A stretch of DNA of 64,000 nucleotides from Echinometra lucunter (lineage: Eukaryota > Echinodermata > Echinoidea > Camarodonta > Echinometridae). A program made the translations under genes and the position numbers. The DNA lies in contig CM057167.1 in the NCBI GenBank assembly GCA_029962745.1, positions 24,838,642 through 24,902,641 on the forward strand, in the 5' to 3' direction. This document shows, one piece after another, positions 26,601-36,852 of this stretch. Positions within the stretch are counted from its first letter, which is position 1. Every line of letters starts with the position of its first letter. The notes under the pieces are model-generated. The model saw only the letters and a list, made by a program, of their open reading frames with translations. It was not told the origin of the DNA and searched no databases.

Positions 26601-28722
26601 GATTCTCAAATAATGAATCGTTAATCAATACTAATGAATATCAGTTCATGATATTAGGTTCCAAGGCAAAACTACGGTTATTTGAAAATGTGAAAAATCA
26701 AAATTCAAAATTCTCACTTACATAGTGTAACAATGTAAATTTTTTGGTGTGATGATAGATAGTTGTCTAACTTCTACTCTCCAAGTTGACAATATTAGAA
26801 AAAGGGTCTTTTAATACAGGCCTTTTATTCATTAAAGCGTATCAGAATTTATATACCCAGGATTACTGCCCTCTTGTTGCACAGATCGTTAATTCAACCG
26901 TTTTTTTTTACTATTGCAGTAGCGTATGGAGAAGTGGCAGTAAAAGCCAGCTAAATCGTCTCCAATTTCTACAGAACAGAGCACTGAGATCTGTATTAGA
27001 GGTAGATCATTGCTAGGGCATTTCCCCGGGCCTTGAATTAGAAATTATTTATATTATGTTGTTTGTTTTGCTTTCATTTGATATGTTTTTTTAATCCCCC
27101 CCCCCCCCGTGAAATCATCCTGAAAGGGCCACAAAATATGGCCACAAACGGAATAATAACCACTTATTTTCTCTCTGTCATTTTCCTTTCTGGTAATTTA
27201 CAGGTCAGCGCCCAAGCAACATGTATCACGTTAACGGCCATGAGTGTTGATCGGTACCAAGCTATCGTGTATCCTCTAAAATCATTACGTAACAGGACAC
27301 CCCAGATAGCCCTGCTGGTTAGCATCGGTATATGGTCGTGTAAGTATTTCCTTTGATTTATGTGAAAGGAGGATAAAACCCTGGGGAAAAATCAATTTTA
27401 ATGAAAAGAGAAGACAGAGAGAAGCAATTTTTTAAAAGTTCCACCCAGAACGGTTACAAAATGAGAAAGTTATGAAAGTTTGAAACGTCGCAGTTTACTT
27501 TCTATGACGATCCTCAAATTAGCAATGTCGCTCCATAATGGCAGGTTAGAAGTACAACTCTTAGTATGTTTGTACACAAAATTTCATATTTCCTCCATTA
27601 TCCCTGAAAATGCTGCTTGTGTCTTTGTGAATTCAACATATATTCTGTCAAATAAATTTTCCATGATACATCTTGAGCTAAGAAGTTCTCATGGTTGTAA
27701 TTTTGCCATAACTAATTCCTGTGCTAGTTGTCAAGATGCATGTTGTAGTTATCAAGATGGTGATATGGGTCGATGTACCTCCATTGGTCCTACACCATAG
27801 GAATATGCACTTGTCCAGTGGACCTCAGGAACCTTAAAGCATAAGAATGATTTTTTTTTAAAAAGGACAGGAACTAGAAGGCAGCGTGGATGATGATTGA
27901 TAATGGACGGGAGAGCTAATAAACAGATGAATGGGAGGAATCCCATCCCCCCCCCCCTCTCTCTCTCTCTCTCTTTCTCCCTCTCTTTTTTCTCCTTTTT
28001 TGCATCATTTGTGCATATATGGCTTTCTTTTCTTGTGATATTGTTTTTCTAACCCGTAAGCATGGGAAGACAACGTGGCCAGATCTTAAACATGTTTTCC
28101 GAACGCGAGCGAGGATCATCTATTGCAAAAATTAGCAAATCTGTTAAGGGCCAAGCAAGATATCGTATATCTTTGTTCGTAAACATGATTTTCGAAAGTG
28201 AGCGAGGAAAAACAATTACGAAAATCTACGAATTTATTGATTGAAATTTCAATGTTTCAAGAGCAACACGTATCATCTGCTTGTAATTCCATCCCAGAAT
28301 CCTGCTCCTCGGGGCGATAAAATAATATTCCAAACCATCAAATAGTGGTTAGAAAAAAAGCTCCTATCACTTTATCCCTCTCCTGGCCTGCAAGATGAGA
28401 TGATGCTATTCACTGGAGGACTCTTAACATGACGATATGGCCTGCAGCGCCGACTCTCCTCATCCCGATTTCACTCAAAATCTCATTTCGCGTTACAAGT
28501 TGAAGAGAAAATCGATTGTACTTCTAAGTCAGGTGTAATCGATCCTTGGCTGACCGGGTTCACAGGTGTGAATCCAGGGGGTGGGTCCTTGAAGTCTATT
28601 CCCCCATTTTTCTCGCCGAATACATTTTGAGAGTTTGTTAGTATGAGGTGTGTGTTCAGCCAATAACCTCCTAAAAAACCTAATGACATTTTGCTTTTTT
28701 TCTTGCTGTGGGTATTATTTTT

Positions 28723-28759
<37 letters not shown>

Positions 28760-30879
28760 CAGAATTCTTGGGTGAAGCCCCACCCCTCCTCACGAAAAAA
28801 GCAACACCTGAAGCCGCCTTGGTTTCGTGTAACCACTCGGTAGACCTCGGATAGACGGAAGAGACTTGACGGGTAATCGATAGCTCAGGAAGCTGCTACC
28901 CAACCGGCAGCCTCTTAATCTCCTCAGCTAGCCGAGGACTTGACCAACACCTCTTAAATGTCTTAAATATCGTTCGCAACCTTTTCCCACTGCTTTTCAA
29001 ATTGTTTTACGCCAGAAAATAATAAGAGAATGACCCCCTCCCCCGGGACGTAGCCTACCAGGAACATTAAGGCGCTCACCCCCTCTAAGGCTATTGTTTT
29101 TTGTTTTTTGTTTTTTTTTAATTTGGTTGGTTTGGATGTTTTGTTCGGTTGTTGATGTTGTAGTTGTTTATTGTTCGTTTATTTTATTGCTTTTATTTTT
29201 GTTTTTGTTTTGGTGTTTTGCTACCATGGCTATTGTTAGTTTTGCGATAAAGTGGTTTTAGACTGGGTGTATGGTCATGGAACGTCTACAGTAACTATCT
29301 GACCTTTTTTAAGCCTTCGTTTTTTTTTTTTTATTGTATTTCAATTTTTGTTTTGACAATGATTAGCCTGTTTTCCATTTTTATGAGAAGTATGCAATAG
29401 AGCATAATGTAAAATATGACCAAGCTAATGGGATCTTAACCAGAGCAAATTAAGACTCAAATGTTGATACTAGATCTGATTGCACTGCAAAATTGGCAAT
29501 TTTAAACATCACTCTACTTTGTACACTTGATTGTGTAGAGTATTTTGTTGTTACTACGTTTGTTTTATTATTAGTTGCTGCTGTTCCTAACCAAGGTAGT
29601 TTATTGATCATTCATTGATCGACTGGATTATAAGCAAAGAAACCGCGAACAGCGAGGTAAGAAGGTTGTCAACACTGTTTTAGGCCCTATCCGACTTTGT
29701 GTTACTTTCATTAAGTTGCTTTGACATTGTAAATGTGAGAAAACCATTGACTTAACGTTATCTATACCAGAGAAGATACATTCTTTTCAAATTGTTTCTT
29801 TACATATACATGTATCAATCACAGCAATTTAAGTGGTGATGAATTAGAAATTGTTAACGTGAGAGAAAGATAAATCGACACATCGTCGAATTCTTGTTCT
29901 TGGTTCCCAGTACTAATGTGCCTGGCAAACTAAAGATATAACCATTTTGGCATTCACTAATGCTGTGCCTTTCTTTTTCACACGAAGGTTGTTTTGTTCT
30001 GTTTTGTTTTGTTTCTTTTCACCCTGTAATTTATTAAACTACAGCAAAGACGTGGACGAAATAAAAACCCAGAGCAATACTCATCGGAGCATAGATCAGC
30101 GCACAGTCATATTAAATGGTGTCAGGAGTGGGATTCAAACTCATGACTCAGTATGTGGTAATTGATATGCTAAGTTACCAGTTATTCATAAAGTAAGGAG
30201 TTATGTTTACAGCCATTATCCCTGTTTCCTCTGATTCTTCTCATCCGTAGGTTCAGCATTACTAGCCATTCCTGTTGCTGTCTACTTTGATGCTGTCCAG
30301 AAGACCAATGGAGAGGTCACGCGTTGCGAAGAGGTGTGGCCGAACAAGATGATGTTCCCAGGCTACGCGATCTACACCTTTCTACTCGTGTACGCCATCC
30401 CGCTAAGCATAATCAGCGTGTGTTATACCATCGTGCTCCTACGCCTATGGAAACAAATACAACCCTGCGAGGAAACGCGTTCCAGCGCGCAAACACGTTT
30501 CTTGAACCAAAAACGGCGCATCACGCGTATGGTTCTCGCCGTCATCATCGCGTTTGCCGTGTGCTGGTTGCCATTACACGTTATCAACCTGTGGCAGCGA
30601 CTCGACAAGGACTTCCCACAGAACGAACTCACACTCGCGATGCAGACCACGGCGTACTGTATGGCGTATGCGAATTCATGCGTGAATCCTTTCGTGTACG
30701 CATTCGTTGGAGGACGCTTCAGGGAACGCGTGAGGAAAGCGTTCCCTGCGTTGTCGAGCAGAAAGAGATCGCAAACAGATGCCCTTATTCTTGAGAACAT
30801 CGGTAAACATGATGAGATACACGATGAGCAGAGACATAGTCTCATTACGTCAAATGTGACGCAACGAGAAGCAGTATAA
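9216..30879 (+). CDS. KISS1R-like: Kisspeptin receptor-like class A GPCR, three coding exons
   Basis: Joining 9216-9566, 27204-27339 and 30251-30879 gives 1116 nt, or 371 aa, with consistent splice phases (0, then 1). The product is a seven-pass rhodopsin-family receptor: an acidic N-terminus with an NSS sequon at residue 16, TM1 with the conserved Asn (GLAGNSV, Asn54), TM2 with LALTD (Asp82), Cys109 and Cys188 for the extracellular disulfide, DRY at 133-135, CWLP in TM6, and NPFVY in TM7. The block [15 protein letters not shown] followed by [12 protein letters not shown] closely matches vertebrate kisspeptin receptors (GPR54), rather than the galanin or allatostatin-A receptors that share the general fold. 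Kisspeptin receptors signal through Gq at the plasma membrane in response to amidated peptides; the ligand here is inferred. The start is the first in-frame ATG, 171 bases after an in-frame stop. A galanin/allatostatin-type receptor is the main alternative. Confidence 0.85.
9585..9720. repeat. (TTTA)n/(TCTA)n/(ATTC)n microsatellite in intron 1
   Basis: About 135 bp of tetranucleotide repeats beginning 18 bp after the exon 1 splice donor. It explains the long Ile/Tyr/Leu tail in the unspliced reading frame. Confidence 0.95.
9721..12973. other. GPCR intron 1, first part, no other gene
   Basis: Holds a GGT-rich tract (10078-10175), a short TTC tract near 10800-10825 and long AT-rich unique-looking stretches. 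No domain-bearing ORF on either strand; the Pro/His-rich frames on the minus strand are repeat translations. Confidence 0.5.
10078..10175. repeat. (GGT)n trinucleotide tract
   Basis: Imperfect GGT/GTT repeats within a broader GATGGTG-rich region. Confidence 0.9.
12974..13245. mobile_element. Fold-back MITE, GAACGCATTC ends
   Basis: The left end GAACGCATTCATTCTTTAAG pairs imperfectly with the right end (…GGAATGCGTTC). Inside, AGAGTGCAT and GGGGTGACCTCA-type blocks face their complements (TGAGGTCACCC), giving a nearly full-length hairpin of 272 bp. No coding capacity. Confidence 0.65.
13246..15095. other. GPCR intron 1, simple-sequence region, no gene
   Basis: Contains poly-C tracts at about 14124-14167 and a TTC/CTT run at about 14747-14800 preceded by CAT/CAC repeats. 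Nothing with coding character. Confidence 0.5.
14640..14800. repeat. Pyrimidine-rich simple repeats, (TCA)n then (TTC)n
   Basis: A run of CATCAT/CACCAT followed by roughly 17 uninterrupted CTT units at the right end. Confidence 0.9.
15096..15585 (+). mobile_element. TTAA-flanked 500-bp MITE family, copy 1
   Basis: TTAA borders both ends (15097-15100 and 15582-15585). The termini AGACATTGGTTAAC and GTTAGCCAATGCCT are inverted repeats. Copies lie at 16359-16854 (same orientation, about 95% alike by eye) and 62231-62756 (reverse, more diverged). TTAA targets are typical of piggyBac-type transposition. The body is non-coding and carries a GC-rich core with TGCGCATGCGCG at 15298-15309. Confidence 0.85.
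16359..16854 (+). mobile_element. TTAA-flanked 500-bp MITE family, copy 2
   Basis: TTAA lies at 16360-16363 and 16851-16854 with ends AGGCATTGGCTAAC and GTTAGCCAATGCCT. It is nearly identical to copy 1 across its length, including the TGCGCATGCGCG palindromic core (16567-16578), so the two insertions are recent relative to the third copy. Confidence 0.88.
16860..17400. repeat. Fold-back region built from a 16-bp minisatellite
   Basis: The left half is a tandem array of CCGAAGGTTCATGATT-like units (16876-16975, decaying to about 17060). The right half (about 17240-17400) carries the same motif inverted (CGGAATGAACCTT, GGAATAACGAAC, ATTATGAACTTCC). The layout resembles the TU-like element at 20225-22120 but is much more decayed. 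Confidence 0.5.
17736..18564. mobile_element. Possible diverged member of the CATTGGCGTAAATCC hAT-like family
   Basis: Left end CAGTGGCATAAATCCTGGGG and right end GGATTTACGCCAGTG face each other 829 bp apart. The ends match the better copies at 22254 and 48583, and the poly-C next to the right end is also shared. The flanking 8-mers agree at only 5 of 8 positions, so the two ends may not belong to one insertion. Confidence 0.4.
18565..19981. other. GPCR intron 1, nothing recognised
   Basis: AT-rich sequence without a repeat that recurs in the window and without a domain-bearing ORF. Confidence 0.45.
19982..20190 (+). repeat. Dispersed repeat, copy 1 (shared with 27361-27520)
   Basis: Shares a 130-bp diverged block with 27361-27520, including ACCCTGGGGAAAAATCAATTT, AGAAGCAATTTTTT and GAGAAAGTTATGAAAGTTTG. 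Element boundaries and class are unknown. The TU-like element begins shortly downstream. Confidence 0.65.
20236..20480 (+). repeat. Left arm: 15-bp tandem array
   Basis: About 16 units of GCTCCGCCGACATTT with TAT/ATT variants at the end of the unit. The outermost units are degenerate and the inner ones regular. Because 15 is a multiple of three, several frames stay open and give false APPTF or SADIC repeat proteins. Confidence 0.95.
20590..20780. repeat. Polypyrimidine (TTC/CTC) tract inside the fold-back element
   Basis: Nearly 190 bp of T and C with TTC and CTCC units. Homopurine-homopyrimidine mirror symmetry of this length can form triplex DNA. Confidence 0.9.
21780..22112 (-). repeat. 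Right arm: 15-bp tandem array, inverted
   Basis: About 20 units of the complement of the left-arm unit (AAATGTCGGCGGAGC). It is longer and more varied than the left arm, with short disruptions at 21822-21890 and 21940-21960. Confidence 0.95.
22254..22665. mobile_element. CATTGGCGTAAATCC hAT-like MITE, copy with 7/8 TSD
   Basis: The ends CATTGGCGTAAATCC and GGATTTACGCCGGTG are inverted repeats. Flanking 8-mers are ATGCAATG (22246-22253) and ATGCGATG (22666-22673), one mismatch. The body is 412 bp with C runs near both ends and a block around ATGCGATTAAAGACCAAAAA that is shared with the copy at 48583. Confidence 0.78.
23188..23520. mobile_element. Rearranged copy of the CATTGGCGTAAATCC family
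   Basis: A left end starts at 23188 and runs through the family's shared interior, but at 23380 a second terminus (CATCGGCGTAAATCCATTTC) begins. This is the family's right end in inverted orientation. The arrangement suggests one element inserted into or recombined with another. Confidence 0.55.
23557..23712. repeat. Degenerate minisatellite with AGACCAAACGG units
   Basis: A 33-bp unit containing ATTAGACCATATTGATAGT is present twice in near-perfect form (23576-23640), followed by shorter decayed TTAGACCR motifs. Confidence 0.75.
23713..26181. other. GPCR intron 1, late part before the LINE remnant
   Basis: Includes a CT-rich low-complexity stretch (about 24180-24345), a G12 run (about 24806) and an A24 run (24849-24872). 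No domain-bearing ORF; the Ser/Pro/Leu-rich frame over the CT tract is an artefact. Confidence 0.5.
26182..27030 (+). pseudogene. Decayed LINE reverse transcriptase remnant
   Basis: Fragments in shifting frames resemble a non-LTR reverse transcriptase: [19 protein letters not shown], then a frame change to a [15 protein letters not shown] block, and at 26786-27016 a C-terminal piece with [15 protein letters not shown]. The catalytic YxDD position reads YPED, and several stops and frameshifts intervene, so it is dead. It lies in the sense direction in GPCR intron 1, ending about 175 bp before exon 2. Confidence 0.75.
27204..27339 (+). CDS. KISS1R-like: GPCR coding exon 2
   Basis: 136 nt between acceptor TTTACAG and donor GTAAGTATT. 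It encodes the rest of TM3 with DRY, the second intracellular loop ([11 protein letters not shown]) and most of TM4. The last base begins a Cys codon completed by exon 3 (phase 1). Confidence 0.85.
27361..27520 (+). repeat. Dispersed repeat, copy 2 (shared with 19982-20190)
   Basis: Begins about 20 bp after the exon 2 donor and repeats the AAACCCTGGGGAAAAATCAA and GAGAAAGTTATGAAAGTTTG blocks of copy 1 in the same orientation. Confidence 0.65.
27521..30250. other. GPCR intron 2, no other gene
   Basis: AT-rich sequence with a (CTTG)n tract at 28722-28758, T/G-rich stretches around 29100-29220 and a CT run at 27957-27975. No domain-bearing ORF. Confidence 0.5.
28722..28758. repeat. (CTTG)n microsatellite
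   Basis: Nine consecutive CTTG units in GPCR intron 2. Confidence 0.95.
30251..30879 (+). CDS. KISS1R-like: GPCR coding exon 3 with stop codon
   Basis: Begins after CATCCGTAG and encodes the end of TM4, extracellular loop 2 with Cys188, TM5 to TM7 and a cytoplasmic tail rich in Arg, Lys, Ser and Thr. It stops at TAA 30877-30879. The coding DNA is visibly more GC-rich than its flanks, and no frame break is present. Confidence 0.9.
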
Positions 30880-31253
30880 TAAACATTCTGTTATGGACTT
30901 AACTGAACATTCGATGGAGTATAAAATGATTACACTTATCATATGTCATTTTAAATCATCTGTGTTTAATTAATGCAATACTGTTTTATTGTTTGATCAC
31001 AGCTGTGTTCACATTGATTGATGTTATTTTTTATACCAAATAAGGTCATTTTACTGCCTATACGAGGAAATTTATTGTATGATGTTCCCTTGATGCTGTT
31101 TATTGTCATTGCACGACTTCCCTGTGTGCTACTGTTTGAAATTGCCTACGACGTAGTACGCAGTTATCTTGAAAGAGAATGAACTCTTCATAGGTAATTT
31201 GATGATGTATTTATGATGGATTTTGTCTACTGTTTTGTTGGAAATGAGAAAAA

Positions 31254-31259
31254 AATAAA
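31254..31259 (+). terminator. Candidate polyadenylation signal of the GPCR gene
   Basis: AATAAA 375 bp after the stop codon, directly followed by four CTGAAA units. Another AATAAA overlaps the stop codon itself (30878-30883) but is too close to serve as the sole signal. Confidence 0.4.
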
Positions 31260-31287
31260 ACTGAAACTGAAACTGAAACTGAAACTG

Positions 31288-32597
31288 TTCCGGTGAGAAA
31301 TGTAAAAGAAATGAAAAAGAAGCAAAAGGTAGCGTTCCATAAATCATGAACATGTCAGGAAAATCCTACTAAAGTAGTTCATTTCATGACTATGAAATGC
31401 TTATGTTAGAACACACTGGTGGTTTTTTTTTTTCTAGAGAACATGTAAAAATACATTTATCCATAATCATCACGGAGACAGAGTCCTTCATAATCTGTTG
31501 CATGATTAGAATGGTAAAAGTGATGTTTGGAATATTTTTGTAGACACCACATCGTTAATTATTTTGCCATGTATGACAGCAAATATCGTGTCGTTTGGGA
31601 AATTCCCCATATCCGTTTCGGTTTGATGATAACTTTTCAAAATCCAGAACTCATGGTTATTCTTTGTGCTATTCTTCCTCAGTCCTTCACTGAGGTTGCC
31701 AGAGGTTATTTTCTTTTTTTTTTTTTTTTCCTATTTCTGTTCGAGCCGAATTTCAATGTAGTTTTGATACTCACAAAAGGGAAACCACCGTACTCCCGTA
31801 GTCACTAATGAATGAATGTTATGTTACCATTCATTTTTTAAACCTGTCTACAGGCATGTGCTTTCCAGATATTATCATAGCTTGAAAAGGTTTATGAGAT
31901 GCTTACGCGTAACTAATGTATTAGACTGTTATCGTCTTACCCTGTATTATGGCTAAAATTCATTCGGTTTTAGAAAAAAAAACTAAAAACAAAAAGTTAT
32001 ATTGCAAAAAATTGACAAAACACCGTCTAGAATACGTCACGCGAGATTCTGCTTCTAGCAATTTCACTATTCCATAAGTTCAAACAGAACTCGGACGCTT
32101 AATTTGCTTAAATTGATAGCTGTTTGGTATGCAAGACGACAGATCTTTTCAACCACTAGGGCATAGTAGACAAAATTAGGTTGACCAATAAAGACAGACA
32201 GACAAGCAGAATTATTGGCTTCAACGACGTAAGAATAAAACCGAAAAGAAGTTTTATCAGGCCTCAAGAGCGACAATATTTTGTTTATTTGTGTCTTGTC
32301 TTGCTATTCAATGCCATTATTCTTTCCCAATCGAAAGGAATTATAGTTTTCAATTCAACACCGTTGGCATTGTTTAAAAAGAATTAGGGAAAACGGAGTA
32401 AACGTAGAAGCAGATGATACCTGACAGACTTATTGTTATGGCCTCCAGACTTGCACCAGATGTGAAGAATCTCTTTATTTTCCTACTTTCCCTCCACTTC
32501 GAAATTTTGATAGAAATTTTTCCTCTCGTTTCGTATTCGCAAGCAGACAGTCCTCGTCCTTGAGTTGCCTGAGTAAGATACTAATTTTTTTTTTCAG
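31288..32597. other. Intergenic, nothing recognised
   Basis: AT-rich sequence without recurring repeats or coding signal. Confidence 0.45.
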
Positions 32598-32797
32598 TAA
32601 CAAGAGTCAGAGTAGCCCACGCTATTGGATGTCTGTTTTTCCCCGCTTGGGCTGTAGACTGCACTTTAAATACTTTGACTGACGACGACGACGACGACGA
32701 CAACGACGGTGGCGACGACATGAAACATTACCGAACCCACTTCCACGATGGTGACCAAGACAACCATGACAACACGTCTGAGTTCAAGCCTAGTTGA
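32598..32797 (+). other. Exon-like ORF with acidic stretch, unassigned
   Basis: A textbook 3' splice site precedes it (TACTAAT branch-point-like motif, a T run, then CAG ending at 32597). The frame then runs open for 66 codons to TGA at 32795-32797: a hydrophobic start (AHAIGCLFFPAWAV), seven Asp from a GAC repeat, then a His/Asp-rich tail. No partner exon was found and I know no matching family. It could be a terminal exon of an unseen gene or chance next to a GAC repeat. Confidence 0.22.
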
Positions 32798-34796
32798 CAG
32801 ACAGACCGCGCCACTACCGGACCCAAGACCAACCTTCCACACAAGACCGACGATAACGTTTCCCCGACATTCTATCAAGTTATCTCAGATGTCACGAGAC
32901 CCACCCACGAGACCAGAACGACTTTTCCTCGTAATATGATCGAGTATGCATAAATAAAAAAAAACAGACTGGAGACAACGGACGGAACTCGTTTCGTTAT
33001 CTGAATCTCGACACGGGCCAATTTTGATTATTACCTCTACCGTAAGCCACACTAGAAACTGACCGGATCATGTTGACAACCACCAGTGACTATCATCCCA
33101 AACAAATACCCCCCCCCCCCCCACAGTTAACACGGACAACTTCTCTTATGACAACTGACCGCAAGGCAACTGCACTCCGACAACGAACCAGGATATACAT
33201 ACCTATTTCAAGAATCACAAGTAATCATGGTAATATGGGTAGTCGTCCGGGAACTCTTGTCCAAGGGCTATAGATTGTCATGGAAAGGTGGTAGTCAGTT
33301 AGTGCAGTTGTCCTGGAATCTAAATATTGCTTGATGCAGTGGAATCCGATCGTTTAAACGCGCCCTGATGGCGCAGCAGTATCGGTCATAAAGTTAACAA
33401 TACGTTTTCGTAAATGGTTTGTATGGGAATGTTTGTAAATTCTACACTAACTTCAAATTAAAAAGAAGCCTTGCATGTGTCATTCATCAGTTCATGCGTT
33501 AACCTGTTAACTACTGAATTCTTTCATTCGCATACTCTTGATACTGGAATCATACGGTTCCAGTAGCAAAACAGTTAATCAAAGTACACAGGGACATGCA
33601 GTACGGACATCGCCAGTGACACAGACAAGAGCATGTCATGGACAATGACCTTGGAAATTACGAGATATGGCCCGACAATGACAATATATTAAAGTTGTAT
33701 AAATATATTGTTGTAATTTCTTTCGTTTTTGTATTTGCACATGTATAGCACCATGAGCGTCATTCCCGACGGACCTGATCGCATTATAAGAGGCCCCCCA
33801 TTATTAAAAGTATGCTTGAAGCAGTCGATAGGTGATCCTACAAAATAAGTGGCCTCTGCCAGTTATTTTCACAGTGTATCTGCAACGGAATTAAAGGCAT
33901 GCTACGTGCAGTAGGCTTTATATAAATCCAGGATATTATTGACAAGTTAAACTGAGCCCTTAATCAAAGTTTCGTAAGGATATCAGAGACTAATGTTCAA
34001 TATCCCGAAGACATTTAGATCACACGACTTACCATAACTATGTAGAGATCCCACACACGTTTGCGCACCCTTAACAAAGACTTACACATTTCATTCTAAC
34101 TTTTCCCAAAATGTATCAAAAGCACAATCCTTTGTAATATACTTGAGCAGATAATGATATGGGTCTGTTTAAAAAACATTTTATCCATAATAGTGCAGCG
34201 TAACTTGGGATGGTAGAGAATATGCAACTAATTATCTTTCATTGTTTATATGTTTAGTTTGTGACGTTTAATAAAGATCGTCGTGCGGCGCTGAAAGTCA
34301 AATTTCATATAAATGATCACTTGATGTGTCGTAAGCTTATTGATTTCTCATGAATAAAGTTTTTAGGTATGGAATGAATATATTTCGATATGATTTCACA
34401 ACCTCATGGGCAATTTTTAACCGACAAAAGTGAGTACACCCGAGCAATTTTGTTGTAATTATCGTGATTGTGATTGATTTACAGGACGATTTCTCATCCT
34501 AAAAGAGGGAATTGAAAATCTCGACTAACAAACGCCTATTTTTTTTTACCAGAACGGGTGCAGCAAACTGACCAAACAGCTATAGTTGTACCATAATTTT
34601 TTAATGTATCAATTTACAAAAAGCGCTTCATATTAATCGGCGGACATCGCCACATGAAAGCATAACAGCTGGTGCCACTCTGAGTAAATCTTGATTTCCT
34701 CACAATGACCGACCAGACTGTGTTCTTGTCGAATATCATGACTCTAACTGCTTTGCTTGTCATCATAGCAAACCTCGTTATTCGATATTTGAATAT
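32798..34796. other. Intergenic, no gene seen
   Basis: Contains a C12 run near 33110. A short stretch near 33745-33815 (AGCACCATGAGCGTCA, then CCATTATTA) resembles the 3' end of CR1/L2-type LINEs. Otherwise unique-looking. Confidence 0.4.
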
Positions 34797-35140
34797 CTAT
34801 GCATCTCCATATCGTAAATATGAGATTCAACAGTAGAGGGCGACACAAATCCCTCATTTGACGAAAATATTGTTCATGTTTCGTTAACTCTCCTGATAAT
34901 TTTGTTAGATCCATACAGGTAGCATCATAATTTGTTGCTTGCATTTTCTAGGCTCAAAAACTATAGTTTTTATGGGACTTGTAAAGACTCGACCCATTAT
35001 GTTTGTATGGAAACCGGAAGTGCCCTTGTCTACGTCGTTTCGGGCTCTGCGCACCTATGTTTTAGTTCGTTGGCTCTGCGTCGTGTGTGGGAAAATCGCC
35101 CTCTACTGTTGAATCTCGTATTTGCGATATGGAGAATAGA
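34797..35140. mobile_element. Inverted-repeat element, CTCCATATCG ends
   Basis: About 48 bp at the left end (CTCCATATCGTAAATATGAG, then ATTCAACAGTAGAGGGCG) are complementary to the right end with a few mismatches. The 344-bp body is non-coding. Flanking sequence does not show a clear TSD. Confidence 0.65.
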
Positions 35141-35962
35141 CCAGTTCGGAGTTGGCTCATGGTACAAATGACCCCAAATATCCACAGATATTTCAAACAT
35201 AGAGAGGTCTCTTTTGTGCACTTAGAATAGTCACTTCGAAAGTGAAAAAGGTGCCTCATGAATAGCTTTTATTTTCCCTTTTGAAAAGAATGCTTCCACC
35301 TGGGTATCATGGAATGCACCATGGGTGCACAATAATTAGCACAAATCAAGTATTCGTGTCAGTGGGTTTTCAATTTTTGTCTCAAATGACCTTTATCTGC
35401 TCATGCTCAGAATGTATCTACGAACTGGCTTCACTTGTGAAGCCAAAAAGGGGGTAACATTGAGGGATAAACTACCACACTGACCACTTAAACCGTAACC
35501 GGACATGTTGGTATATCCACTCTGCCACTGACCAGAGAAATTCTGCACTGACTGACCACGAGAGACAGGATAGTGTTTTAGGCACCATAGGCTTCCTCGC
35601 TTTTCATGGCTTCGATCTGTATTGTGAACTGAAAGTAACTTGAACTGTTTGTCTTTGTTTCATTTTGTTTTTGCATGTTTGTTCATATTTAGTGTTCTGT
35701 TTTGTTTCGCTTTTTTGTTGATTTATTTTCTTTATTTTTTGTGAGTGTGTTTGTGTTTGTTTTTATTCTGTTGTGGGTTTTCTTGTTTCCGATTCTATCT
35801 GTTTTCGTGTTTTCCTGTGATTTTCTGTAAGAATGCAGCCATATTAAGAAGATACTGGCTTATGTTAAGCAGTTATTTTCTTCATTTATAACTCACAATA
35901 TTTTGTGCCTGCATGATAATGGAAGGAAACCTCTTAATTGATACCAAAACGAAAATAACCAG

Positions 35963-35966
<4 letters not shown>
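35141..35966. other. Intergenic, nothing recognised
   Basis: Mixed sequence, T/G-rich toward 35640-35830. No convincing ORF or recurring repeat. Confidence 0.4.
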
Positions 35967-36047
<81 letters not shown>

Positions 36048-36060
36048 TCTCTCTCTCTCG
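35967..36060. repeat. (CT)n microsatellite
   Basis: About 94 bp of CT with a single CC interruption near 36043. Confidence 0.97.
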
Positions 36061-36716
36061 TCTCTTTCTTTTCCGAAAGAAATTTTCAAAAACCAGACTA
36101 ATACATTATTTGCTTACACACCGTGGTACTCTGAAATATTCGTAACCCGGCACTGTTATCTTGTCATGTCATTTTCCTTTTTGTCCCAAATGAATATGCC
36201 GAGTTCAATAATACAACTAAGATCATTGTTTTTTCCTAGTCATGGGACCAACTTTGAACTTTATTTTTACGTCAGGGTTAGATATAATACAAAGTATTTC
36301 ATAGTATCATCGTAACTCTTGTCTGCACTTTCCAGAGTTCTGTTTACAAATTATCCTCATGTGTGAAATGTGTTATATATACAGTAGAGTTGTGAAGATA
36401 AACACGTAATGATGACAGGGCAGCAAGGGTTCATTACGTCATACTATTCAATCACTCTCATACGAATCATGTTTGGGTTCAGTCATATTCTAATGTATTC
36501 ACTCTGAAATATGATGGATATAATTATTTTACCCAATATTAGATGAAAAGGAAACGTGCGTGATCGATGGGTATATTTTTTCCAGTTTGGCATAAAATAT
36601 ATCTTAATTGGGTAATTCACCTCTTACCCGACAAACATGCATGTTATCTTCTCACCACGTACTGAAATATTACCAGACCTATTTTAGAATGATTTTTTAA
36701 TTCTTTACGTCGTTTC

Positions 36717-36852
36717 TTCTTCTTTTTCTTCTTCTTCTTCGTCTTCTTCTTCTTCTTCTTCTTCTTCTTCTTCTTCTTCTTCTTCTTCTTCTTCTTCTTC
36801 TTCTTCTTCTTCTTCGTCTTCTTCTTCTCCTCCTCCTCCTCCTCCTCCTCCT
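36717..36852. repeat. (TTC)n then (TCC)n trinucleotide tract
   Basis: About 110 bp of TTC repeats with two GTC interruptions, followed by (CTC)n. The Lys-rich minus-strand translation is not a gene. Confidence 0.97.

Noticed and set aside
30324..30845. Overlapping ORFs in other frames and on the minus strand of GPCR exon 3
   Set aside because: They shadow a GC-rich coding exon whose true frame encodes TM5-TM7 with conserved motifs.
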